This document shows positions 5,327 through 11,302 of a DNA stretch of 11,302 nt, piece by piece. Both the position numbers and the translations under genes were made by a program. This DNA comes from Thermoanaerobaculia bacterium. GTDB lineage: Bacteria > Acidobacteriota > Thermoanaerobaculia > Multivoradales > UBA5704. Position 1 is the first letter of the stretch, and every line of letters begins with the position of its first letter. Under the pieces are notes generated by a model. It saw only the letters and a program-made list of their open reading frames with translations. It ran no database searches and was not told the origin of the DNA. The stretch covers positions 1 through 11,302 of the forward strand of contig JASLEW010000762.1 in assembly GCA_030150965.1 (NCBI GenBank), written 5' to 3'.

Positions 5327-7360
5327 GTGCCCGCAACGTCCCACGACACCGAGGAGACGGCGACCGGCCGGCTGATCGAGCGCGCTCTCGGCTGGATCGT
5401 CGAGCATCTCGACCTCTTCGATCCGTTCCGCGGCGGCCAGCCGTTCGCCATCAAGAACGGCCAGCGCGTGGGGGAGCTCGCGATCCTGCTGCACGCCCAT
5501 GCCGCTCTCGGCGGCGAGCGCGACGGCGCCGTGGTGCGCCGGCTCGCGGCCCTCCTGCGCGCGGTGCGCGGCAACCCGCAGTACGGCGACCGGCTGCTGC
5601 GGTCGCCGGCGGAGTTCGTCCTCTTCGTGGAGATCTACGCCGCCCTGCGCAGCCTGGGCGACGACGACGACGGCAGCCGCGCGCTGATCCAGCGGGCGCT
5701 CGACGCCCGGCTGCCCGAGCAGCTGGAGCGGCTGCCGCACCGCATGATGGACATCGCCTCCTGCCTCGAGTGGGGAGGCTTCCGTCACTCGTGGCCGAGC
5801 CTGCGGCAGCTCTACCGCACCTCGATCCTCGCCACCACTCCCAGCGCGCTCCTGCTCGGCGAGGACGGCATCTACGGCCTCACCCACGTGATCCTGTATC
5901 TCTACGGCTTCGGCATGCGCCGCGCGCGCATCCCCGCCGGCCAGCGCGCGAGCCTGCGGCGCCTGCTCGCGATGCTGCTCGTCGGCGTGAGCCAGGACCA
6001 CCACTGGGACCTGTTGGCCGAGCTGCTGCTGTGCTGGGAGGCCATCGGCTATGCCGCGACACCGCTGTCGGAGCGGTGCTGGCAAGCCCTGCTCGCGGTG
6101 CAGGGCGCGGACGGCGCCCTGCCTGGGCCGGAATGGGCGCTGCCGCTCTACCGCTCGGCGGCGCGCGGGCTCGCGCCGGGCCCGGCGCGCGAGGCGTACT
6201 TCGGACACCAATACCACACGACGCTGGTGGCCGTCATCGCCGGCGACCTGCGCGGGCGCAATCTCGCGCGCCGGCCCGCGCGGCGCCGCGCCAGGCGGCA
6301 GGAATCGCCGGCCGCCCCCCTCCGGCAGGAATCCGTCACAGGCGTCGCCGCGCCGGCGCTGGCGGCCGGCCGCTGGATGGATGGCGTCCTGGACGATCTC
6401 TGCCGGGCGCCGCGGGTGCGCGCCGAGGACCTGTTTCGCGCGCTGCTGGGCCTCCACTGTGCGGATGCCGCGGCGGCGGCGGCCGGCGCATCGCCCGAGA
6501 CCGGAGGAGCCGGTGGCTCCCGCCGCGGAGCGCCGGCTGACGCCGCCCGCGTGGCCCGGCGGCTCGCGGCCCCCGGAGTGAGCTTCGAGCCGGCGCCGCC
6601 GCCCACCCTGACGCTCGCCGCCGCGGCGATCCTGGCCGGCCACGGGATCCTCCTGCCCGGCCTGCACGGCCCCAAGGGGCTGCCTGCCCAAGCCGCGCGG
6701 CTGATGGCGGCGGCGGGCGAGGGAAACTACGAGGACCCGGCGGGCGAAGCCCGGATGCTCTACGACAAGTGGGCGCTTCTCCATGCCATGGGGCGGCTGC
6801 CGGCGCCCCGCGGCGTGGCTCTCGGCCACGTCCTGCGCCGGGCGGGGTCGCTGCCGGTCACCGCGCCCTGGGAGGCATGGGAGGATCTGCTGCTGCGGAT
6901 CGACGCCGCCACCGGTTGCGGCACCCTGGCGCCCGAGGCGGCCGTGGCGAGCTCCGGCCTGGCCGATCTCGGGGAGCTGCTCGCCGGGACCGCCCTGCGC
7001 CTGCTGCGGCACTACGACCTGCCGAACGGCGCCCGCGTGCTGCGGGCGATGAACCGGCTCGGCCTGACCGGCGAGGGCTACCGCGACGGCCTGAGGTTCC
7101 TCCTCCTCCACCAGCGCCAGGAGGGCGCCTTCGGCTATTACGGCATGGAGGAGCCCAGGCTGCGCGAAACCCTGCCCGCGGGCTTCTCCACCATCACCGG
7201 CCTGTCGCTGCCGGTGACGGTGGAATGCGTGTGGACCCTGGCCGAGAGCACGGGCTGGCGGCTGCTGGCGAGCCTCGCGCCGCAACCGGCCGCGCGGCGC
7301 CGCGCGCCGGCGCTCAGAAGCCGATGCGGCGCATCACGAAGCGCGGCAGGTGGCGGATGA
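5327..7360 (+). CDS. 677-aa helical-repeat (alpha/alpha-toroid-like) protein, function unknown
   Basis: The protein is soluble, Ala/Leu/Arg-rich and almost entirely helical, with no signal peptide. It has two halves. Residues about 18-310 resemble, from memory, an uncharacterised bacterial domain annotated as DUF6895: YGLTHVILYLYGFG (183-196), DHHWDLLAELLL (224-235), a Q-x-x-D-G turn near 260-266, and HQYHTTLV (294-301). After a charged low-complexity linker (about 310-340), residues about 345-655 look like a second repeat domain, ending with HQRQEGAFGYYG (595-606) and LPVTVECVWTLAES. The Q-x-x-(D/E)-G-x-F-G pattern is the turn seen in prenyltransferase, squalene-cyclase and related toroids, but no catalytic DxDD or metal site was found. 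The last 15 residues overlap the end of the convergent dprE2-like gene and look non-conserved. It is probably co-transcribed with the 109-aa gene. The reaction and partner are unknown. Confidence 0.82.
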   Translation: MPATSHDTEETATGRLIERALGWIVEHLDLFDPFRGGQPFAIKNGQRVGELAILLHAHAALGGERDGAVVRRLAALLRAVRGNPQYGDRLLRSPAEFVLFVEIYAALRSLGDDDDGSRALIQRALDARLPEQLERLPHRMMDIASCLEWGGFRHSWPSLRQLYRTSILATTPSALLLGEDGIYGLTHVILYLYGFGMRRARIPAGQRASLRRLLAMLLVGVSQDHHWDLLAELLLCWEAIGYAATPLSERCWQALLAVQGADGALPGPEWALPLYRSAARGLAPGPAREAYFGHQYHTTLVAVIAGDLRGRNLARRPARRRARRQESPAAPLRQESVTGVAAPALAAGRWMDGVLDDLCRAPRVRAEDLFRALLGLHCADAAAAAAGASPETGGAGGSRRGAPADAARVARRLAAPGVSFEPAPPPTLTLAAAAILAGHGILLPGLHGPKGLPAQAARLMAAAGEGNYEDPAGEARMLYDKWALLHAMGRLPAPRGVALGHVLRRAGSLPVTAPWEAWEDLLLRIDAATGCGTLAPEAAVASSGLADLGELLAGTALRLLRHYDLPNGARVLRAMNRLGLTGEGYRDGLRFLLLHQRQEGAFGYYGMEEPRLRETLPAGFSTITGLSLPVTVECVWTLAESTGWRLLASLAPQPAARRRAPALRSRCGASRSAAGGG

Positions 7361-8054
7361 CGAGCATGATCAGCCTCCAGATGCGCGGCGTATAGAGGAC
7401 CGGCAGGCGCCGGTCCAGGGCGCGCACCACGTCGCGCGCCACCTGGTCGGGCTCGCCGGCGAAGGGGGGCGGCTCGAGGCCCGCGGTCATGGAGGTCTTG
7501 ACGAAGCCGGGCTTGACGCAGAGCACGGCCAGGCCCGCGGCGTGATACCGGTGGTCGAGGGCCTCCAGGTAGGCCGAGAGGCCGGCCTTGCTGGCGCCGT
7601 AGATGCCCACCGGCTTGCGGCCGCGGTCGCCGGCCACCGAGGAGAAGGCGGCGAGCCGGCCGCCGCCGCGCGCCAGCAGGCGCTTTCTGGCCATCTCGCA
7701 GAGGGCGACGGTGTTGGCGCAATTCACCGTGACCAGCCGGCGCGCCAGGTCGGTGTCGGCCTCCAGCGCCTCCTGGGTGGCGAACATGCCGGCGGTGACC
7801 ACCACCGTGTCGAAGCCGCCGAGCGCGGCGTCGGCGGCGTCGAGCGCGGCGGCAAACCCCTCCGGCCGCTCCAGGTCGCAGGCCGCCCAGCCGGCTTCGG
7901 CGCGTTGCGGGTGGCGCTCCCTGAGGTCGTCGGCGCTGCGCGCCAGGCCGGCCGCCTCGCGCCCCAGCAGGAACACCGCGTCGCCGCGCTCGGCCAGCCG
8001 CCGGGCGACCGCCCGCCCCATCCCCCTGGTGCCGCCGAGAACGACCGCTCTCAT
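7314..8054 (-). CDS. dprE2: DprE2-like short-chain dehydrogenase/reductase
   Basis: The predicted role is the NADH-dependent second step of polyprenyl-phospho-ribose epimerisation: the 2-keto intermediate made by DprE1 is reduced to polyprenyl-phospho-arabinose. The 246-aa protein has the Rossmann motif LGGTRGMG (6-13), Asp60, Asn111, and catalytic Ser139, Tyr152 and Lys156 (YGASK). The C-terminus is hydrophobic and basic (TPRIWRLIMLVIRHLPRF), as in DprE2, and may touch the membrane where the lipid substrate sits. The adjacent DprE1-like gene makes this assignment much stronger than for an isolated SDR. The gap to that gene is 98 nt and contains a candidate promoter and a short upstream ORF. 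No Shine-Dalgarno sequence precedes the ATG. The 3' end overlaps the convergent 677-aa gene by 47 bp. Confidence 0.85.
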   Translation of the reverse strand: MRAVVLGGTRGMGRAVARRLAERGDAVFLLGREAAGLARSADDLRERHPQRAEAGWAACDLERPEGFAAALDAADAALGGFDTVVVTAGMFATQEALEADTDLARRLVTVNCANTVALCEMARKRLLARGGGRLAAFSSVAGDRGRKPVGIYGASKAGLSAYLEALDHRYHAAGLAVLCVKPGFVKTSMTAGLEPPPFAGEPDQVARDVVRALDRRLPVLYTPRIWRLIMLVIRHLPRFVMRRIGF

Positions 8055-8104
8055 GCCGCAACCCGGAGGGCCGCCCTGCTGCCCAAGAAAGCTTCACCCG
8101 TCAT
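8051..8104 (-). CDS. Putative 17-aa upstream ORF coupled to dprE2
   Basis: A short frame, MTGEAFLGSRAALRVAA, starts with ATG at 8104 and stops with TGA at 8053-8051, so its stop overlaps the dprE2 start in the arrangement ATGA. It has no Shine-Dalgarno site, but the predicted -10 box upstream would place the RNA start about 4 nt before this ATG, making it nearly leaderless. Because dprE2 itself lacks a visible ribosome binding site, ribosomes finishing this ORF could re-initiate on it. This rests on arrangement alone, since an ORF this short may arise by chance. Confidence 0.35.
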   Translation of the reverse strand: MTGEAFLGSRAALRVAA

Positions 8105-8115
8105 GTCTGCCGCGC

Positions 8116-8143
8116 ATTCTACTCACGCCAGGACGTGGCTCAA
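8116..8143 (-). promoter_or_regulatory. Predicted sigma70-type promoter ahead of dprE2
   Basis: Read on the minus strand, TTGAGC (8143-8138, 4 of 6) is followed after 16 bp by TAGAAT (8121-8116, 5 of 6). The start would be near 8108. It would allow expression of the reductase gene separately from the upstream oxidase gene. Confidence 0.45.
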
Positions 8144-8152
8144 GCCGGCTCC

Positions 8153-9499
8153 CTACGCCGGGTCGCCGAACAGGCGCCGCGACTGGGCGCTGCGCAGGCG
8201 GCGGCCGGGGTCCCAGCGCTCGCGCAGCGCCAGGAAGCGCGGCAGGCGGGGCTCCATGGCGCGGTAATGCTCCGGCCGGGTGAAGCGGTCCTTGGTCAGG
8301 TAGATGCGGCCGCCCGCGGCGATGACCAGCTCGTTGAGGCGGTCGACGATGCGCTGGGTGTCCGCCGACACCGCCATGTCCACCGCGATCGACGTGCCCT
8401 CCAGGGGGAAGGAGAGCACCCCCCTCCCCTCCGGGCCGCAGTCCTTGATGACGCAGAGCGGCGAGGCGCCGCCCAGGCGGGTGAGCAGCCGCAGGAAGTC
8501 GCGCACTCCCGGGGCGCCGGCGGCGCGCGGCAGCACGCACTGGTACTGGGTGAAGCCGCGCCGGCCGTAGGCGCGGTTCCAGTGCAGGATGGCGTCGAGC
8601 GGATAGAAGAACGGGTCCGGCGCCGTGAGGCCGCGCCGGCGCCGCCGCCGGTGACGGCGGTAGATGGCGGCGTTGAACAGGCGCGCGGAGAGCGGGTTGA
8701 GCGCCCAGTCCGGCAGGTGGACCGGCAGGGTCTTCGGCCGCGGCACCGGCGGCGGCGCGGCCGGCGCCTCGGCGGCGGTCGCCCAGCGGCCGGCGAAGAG
8801 GATGCCGCGCCCCAGCGCCCGCCCGCCGCTCAGGCAGTCGATCCAGCCCATGGTCATCGGCCAGGCGGGCGCCGCGCGCCCGAGGGCGGCGAGGAAGTCG
8901 TCGATGCCGTCCACCCGCTCGCTCTCGGTCCACAGCCAGGGGCTCGGCACGCGGTGCAGGGTGCAGCGCACCTCCAGGACGTGGCCCAGCAGGCCCATGC
9001 CGCCGAGCGTGCCGTCGAACAGGTCGGGCAGCTCGTCCGGCGAGCAGTCCACGATGTCGCCGCCGGCCAGCCGCAGGCGCAGGCCCTGGACGTGGGCGCC
9101 GAAGCACCCCGCGCGGTGATGGTTCTTGCCGTGCACGTCGCTCGCCACCATGCCGCCCAGGGTCACGAACTTGGTCCCCGGGGTGACCGGGGGGAACCAG
9201 CCGCGCGGCAGGAACACCCGGATGAGCTCGGCCAGGCTGAGGCCGGCCTCGGCGCGCAGCGCCCCGGTGGCCGGATCGAAGCCGAGGATACGGTCGGCGA
9301 GGCAGGTGCCGAGGACCCGGTCGCCCTCGCTCGCGGGCAGCGACGAGTCGCCGTAGGAACGGCCGAGGCCGCGCGACAGGACGGCGCCGGCGCTCGCCGC
9401 CGCCAGGTCCTCGGCCAGCACCTCGCGCCCCGGCGCGCTCATCCCGCCCCAACCGGAGAGCATCTCCCTCGCCGTCCCGACCGTCGCCGCCGCCGGCAT
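8153..9499 (-). CDS. dprE1: DprE1-like FAD-dependent polyprenyl-phospho-ribose 2'-oxidase
   Basis: The predicted reaction is FAD-dependent oxidation of polyprenyl-phospho-beta-D-ribose at C2', the first half of conversion to the arabinose donor. At 448 aa it is near the length of mycobacterial DprE1. MLSGWGG (13-19) is the usual N-terminal signature; SRGLGRSYGDSSL (42-54) and TPGTKFVTLGGMVASDVHG (106-124) form the PCMH-type FAD domain; HGKNHH (123-128) contains the active-site His. In the C-terminal substrate domain Lys403 (YLTKD) matches the mycobacterial active-site Lys418. Ala372 in TSIAVD occupies the position of Cys387, the covalent target of benzothiazinones. The frame is open far upstream, inside the DHS gene, but the ATG at 9499 precedes the conserved start and lies 29 nt after that gene's stop, with GAGG 8 nt before it. 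DprE2 is the next gene; no UbiA-like prenyltransferase is in view. Confidence 0.88.
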   Translation of the reverse strand: MPAAATVGTAREMLSGWGGMSAPGREVLAEDLAAASAGAVLSRGLGRSYGDSSLPASEGDRVLGTCLADRILGFDPATGALRAEAGLSLAELIRVFLPRGWFPPVTPGTKFVTLGGMVASDVHGKNHHRAGCFGAHVQGLRLRLAGGDIVDCSPDELPDLFDGTLGGMGLLGHVLEVRCTLHRVPSPWLWTESERVDGIDDFLAALGRAAPAWPMTMGWIDCLSGGRALGRGILFAGRWATAAEAPAAPPPVPRPKTLPVHLPDWALNPLSARLFNAAIYRRHRRRRRRGLTAPDPFFYPLDAILHWNRAYGRRGFTQYQCVLPRAAGAPGVRDFLRLLTRLGGASPLCVIKDCGPEGRGVLSFPLEGTSIAVDMAVSADTQRIVDRLNELVIAAGGRIYLTKDRFTRPEHYRAMEPRLPRFLALRERWDPGRRLRSAQSRRLFGDPA

Positions 9500-9528
9500 G
9501 CCGCGAGCCTCGGCGCCCGCCACGCCGC

Positions 9529-10560
9529 TCACTCCGTGCAGCGGGCGATGAGCGCCCGCGCCGCCGCGGGATGGCGCCGGCATTCGAGCAGCGCGGTCAG
9601 CACGAGCGGCGCGACGATGGTGGCGTCGGACTCGATGACGAACATCGGCGTCTCCTCGGTGAGCTTGTCCCAGGTGATCTTCTCGTTCGGCGTCGCGCCC
9701 GAGTAGGAGCCATAGGAGGTCGTCGAGTCCGAGATCTGGCAGAAGTAGGCCCACGGCCGCGCCGGCTGCTCCAGGTCGTACTTGAGCGACGGCACCACGC
9801 AGATGGGGAAATCGCCGGCGATGCCGCCGCCGATCTGGAAGAAGCCGATGCCCTGGCCGGCCGACAGCTCGCGGTACTGATCGTAGAACGCCGCCATGTA
9901 CTCGATGCCGGACTTGACGATGCCGGCGCTGCACTCGCCGAGCTTGACGTGCGAGGCGAAGATGTTGCCGAAGGTCGAGTCCTCGCAGCCGGGGACGACC
10001 AGCGGCAGGTTGGCCCGCGCCGCGGCCAGCAGCCAGCAGTCGTCGGCGCTCCCCTCGTGCAGCTCCGGCGGCAGGGTGGTGACGAGCTCGTAGAAGTACT
10101 CGTGCCAGAAGCGGCGCTCGCCGCGCTCGCTGGCCCGCTTCCACATCGGCACGATGTACTTCTCGACGGCGCGGAACGCCTCGTCCTCGGGGATGCTGGT
10201 GTCGGTGACGCGCCGCATTCGGTCGTTGAGGATCCGGGTATCGTCCTGCTTGCTGAGGTAGCGGTACTCCGGGAAGTCCTTATAGGAGGCGTGCGCCACC
10301 AGGCGGAAGAGCGACTCCTCCAGGTTGGCGCCGGTCACCGACAGGGCGTGGACGAGGCCCTCGCGGATGGCCGGCGCGAGGGTGATGCCGAGCTGCGCCG
10401 ACGACATGGCGCCCGCCATCGCCCACAGCATCCTGCCGCCGCCCTCGATGTGCCGCCAGTAGGCGAGCAGCGCATCGCGCGTGGACCGGGCGTTGAAGTT
10501 CTTGTAGTTGCCGAGGATGAACTCGACAATCGGCAGCGTGGGCAGCGCCGGCTCGGTCAT
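9529..10560 (-). CDS. Deoxyhypusine synthase family protein (bacterial polyamine-type)
   Basis: The family transfers an aminobutyl group from spermidine in an NAD-dependent reaction through a lysine imine. Bacteria lack eIF5A, so bacterial members are thought to act on small polyamines, for example making homospermidine-type products. The 343-aa protein shows an N-terminal region NYKNFNARSTRDAL, a central VVPGCEDSTFGN that aligns with the NAD site, GGGIAGDFPI (244-253), and ISDSTTSYGSYSGA followed by PNEKITWDK. Lys299 at the end of that motif matches human catalytic Lys329. Where human DHS has a His pair after the GGG motif (including His288), this protein has Asp-Phe, as I recall for the bacterial subgroup. 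The start has only a distant GGAG. It probably shares a transcript with dprE1, 29 nt downstream. SpeB elsewhere in the window supports a polyamine role. Confidence 0.85.
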   Translation of the reverse strand: MTEPALPTLPIVEFILGNYKNFNARSTRDALLAYWRHIEGGGRMLWAMAGAMSSAQLGITLAPAIREGLVHALSVTGANLEESLFRLVAHASYKDFPEYRYLSKQDDTRILNDRMRRVTDTSIPEDEAFRAVEKYIVPMWKRASERGERRFWHEYFYELVTTLPPELHEGSADDCWLLAAARANLPLVVPGCEDSTFGNIFASHVKLGECSAGIVKSGIEYMAAFYDQYRELSAGQGIGFFQIGGGIAGDFPICVVPSLKYDLEQPARPWAYFCQISDSTTSYGSYSGATPNEKITWDKLTEETPMFVIESDATIVAPLVLTALLECRRHPAAARALIARCTE

Positions 10561-10610
10561 GGTCGGTTCGTCTCCAACCTCTCTGTTCTACGGGCCGCTG
10601 GAAGCGGCTG

Positions 10611-10616
10611 AGGATA
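10611..10616 (-). promoter_or_regulatory. Possible extended -10 element upstream of the DHS-like gene
   Basis: On the minus strand the sequence reads TGCTATCCT, an extended -10 pattern (TGn plus TATCCT, 4 of 6), 50 nt before the start codon. No acceptable -35 box is found at 16-18 bp, so the call is weak. Confidence 0.25.
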
Positions 10617-10677
10617 GCATGCCGCCCCCCGGCCCGCTGGACGGAGGGTTGCTCCGAGCCGCCGCCCACCACACCTC

Positions 10678-10697
10678 TCTGACGCCGTCTGACGCCG
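10678..10697. repeat. Tandem 10-bp direct repeat
   Basis: TCTGACGCCG occurs twice back to back (10678-10687 and 10688-10697). A 10-bp period places both copies on one face of the helix. It directly abuts the inverted repeat at 10696-10729, upstream of the DHS-like gene. Confidence 0.5.
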
Positions 10698-10729
10698 CCA
10701 GCCGGCCGGGCGCGGCTGGCCGGCTGGCG
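10696..10729 (-). terminator. Strong 12-bp hairpin after the FAD oxidoreductase gene
   Basis: CGCCAGCCGGCC (10696-10707) and GGCCGGCTGGCG (10718-10729) are perfect inverted copies around a 10-nt loop. It starts 45 nt after the oxidoreductase stop in the direction of transcription. No U-run follows on the minus-strand RNA. A hairpin-only terminator, an mRNA 3'-end protector or a regulator site upstream of the DHS-like gene would all fit. Confidence 0.45.
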
Positions 10730-10755
10730 CCGCGAGGTCGGCCCCTGGATCAGCC

Positions 10756-10773
10756 GCCGATGACGCCGATGAC
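10756..10773. repeat. Tandem 9-bp direct repeat next to the oxidoreductase stop
   Basis: GCCGATGAC occurs twice in tandem (10756-10764 and 10765-10773). The second copy runs into the perfect 8-bp palindrome TGACGTCA (10770-10777), whose last three bases are the stop codon of the FAD oxidoreductase. Replication slippage in a 3' untranslated region is the simplest origin. Confidence 0.4.
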
Positions 10774-10774
10774 G

Positions 10775-11302
10775 TCAGGCGCCGAAAAGCGGCGGCTCGG
10801 TCTCCCCCAGCAGCCGCCGGGCGAGGTGGCGGCCGATCGCAAAACCCAGCGACATCCCGTGGCCGTTGAGGCCGGCGGCATAGAGCGCGCAGGGGACCCC
10901 CGGCACCTCGCCGATGAGCGGCAGGCCGTCGGCGGTCAGCGCCATGGTGCCGGCCCAGCGGCGCACCACCGGCAGGGCGGCGAAGCGCGGGAAGGCGTCG
11001 GCGCGGAAGCGGTCGAGGGCCCCCTGGACGGTCGCCGTCGGCACCTCCAGGTAGCCCACCTCCAGGTCGCGCGCCGCCCAGCGGCAGCCGCCGAGGAGGA
11101 ACGTGCCGTCGCCGAGCTGACGCGCGTACTCGTAGCCGTCGTTCATGTACCAGACGCCGTGCAGGTCGCGCGGTGCCGGCGCGGTGGCCAGGATCTGGCC
11201 GCGCACCGGGTGGACGGCGCCGGCCAGGTGCGGCAGGAGGGCCGGGCAGTAAGCGTTGAGCGCGATCACCGCGCGCTCGGCGCGCACCACGCCGCCGGCC
11301 AG
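10775..11302 (-). CDS. DAO-family FAD-dependent oxidoreductase, C-terminal part (5' end outside window)
   Basis: Only the last 175 residues are present. They match the substrate-binding and C-terminal part of D-amino-acid-oxidase-type flavoenzymes: VIALNAYCPALLPHL, then PVRGQILATAP, a central WYMNDGYEYARQL, RRWAGTMALTADGLPLIGE, and the closing FAD-binding YAAGLNGHGMSLGFAIG. The ADGLPLIG and GHGMSLG motifs are shared by DadA, glycine oxidase and gamma-glutamylputrescine oxidase (PuuB). The RGQ-containing segment and the NDGYEYARQL segment lean towards the PuuB/amine-oxidising group, but the substrate cannot be fixed without the N-terminus. The N-terminal GxGxxG dinucleotide-binding motif must lie beyond the window. 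It is upstream of and co-directional with the DHS-like gene, separated by 214 bp with a strong hairpin, so it is probably a separate transcription unit. Confidence 0.8.
   Translation of the reverse strand: MAGGVVRAERAVIALNAYCPALLPHLAGAVHPVRGQILATAPAPRDLHGVWYMNDGYEYARQLGDGTFLLGGCRWAARDLEVGYLEVPTATVQGALDRFRADAFPRFAALPVVRRWAGTMALTADGLPLIGEVPGVPCALYAAGLNGHGMSLGFAIGRHLARRLLGETEPPLFGA

Noticed and set aside
5039..7285. Minus-strand open frame of 748 codons antisense to the 677-aa gene
   Set aside because: The product is Arg/Gln/Gly-rich without motifs. The plus frame has a good ribosome binding site and family-like motifs.
9500..10144. N-terminal extension of the dprE1 frame through the DHS-like gene
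   Set aside because: The extension is a shadow of the DHS-like gene, and the ATG at 9499 precedes the conserved LSGWG start.

Overview
The window is very GC-rich by eye (around 70% or more) and gene-dense. Third codon positions are strongly G/C biased, so long open frames appear antisense to nearly every gene. A lipobox lipoprotein, a bacterial deoxyhypusine-synthase-family protein without any eIF5A gene in view, a DprE1/DprE2-like pair and LarC suggest a high-GC, probably Gram-negative bacterium such as an Acidobacteriota or myxobacterium-like lineage. That placement is inference. No rRNA, tRNA, transposase, integrase or CRISPR array was seen, so the window looks chromosomal. No gene-free stretch exceeds 300 bases.

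Layout. (1) 1-3045, minus strand: a tight three-gene operon read right to left. It holds a class III sirtuin, a RadC/JAMM protein overlapping it by 22 nt, and LarC (nickel-pincer cofactor nickel insertase), whose 3' end leaves the window in a Pro/Ala repeat tail. (2) 3046-3161: a divergent intergenic region with a good sigma70-type promoter for speB and three copies of a TCCTGG half-site. (3) 3162-4660, plus strand: speB (agmatinase family), a probable terminator, then a separately promoted 149-aa lipoprotein. (4) 4661-7360, plus strand: a 109-aa protein of unknown function behind a two-hairpin leader, followed by a 677-aa helical-repeat protein with a GTG start. This two-gene unit is the least explained part of the window. 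(5) 7314-11302, minus strand, read right to left: the C-terminal part of a DAO-type FAD oxidoreductase, a deoxyhypusine-synthase-like protein, a DprE1-like FAD oxidase and a DprE2-like reductase. The last gene overlaps the 677-aa gene tail to tail by 47 bp.

Themes. SpeB, the deoxyhypusine-synthase-like protein and possibly the FAD oxidase point to polyamine metabolism (agmatine, putrescine, spermidine-type substrates). The DprE1/DprE2 pair would epimerise polyprenyl-phospho-ribose to polyprenyl-phospho-arabinose, a donor for an arabinosylated surface glycan; no prenyltransferase or arabinosyltransferase is in view. The DprE1-like protein has Ala where mycobacterial DprE1 has the benzothiazinone-target Cys. 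The dprE2-like gene appears to be preceded by its own promoter and a 17-codon upstream ORF whose stop overlaps the dprE2 start codon (ATGA). The most promising leads are the 109-aa/677-aa unit, the dprE2 leader ORF, and the repeat-tailed, His-rich LarC.
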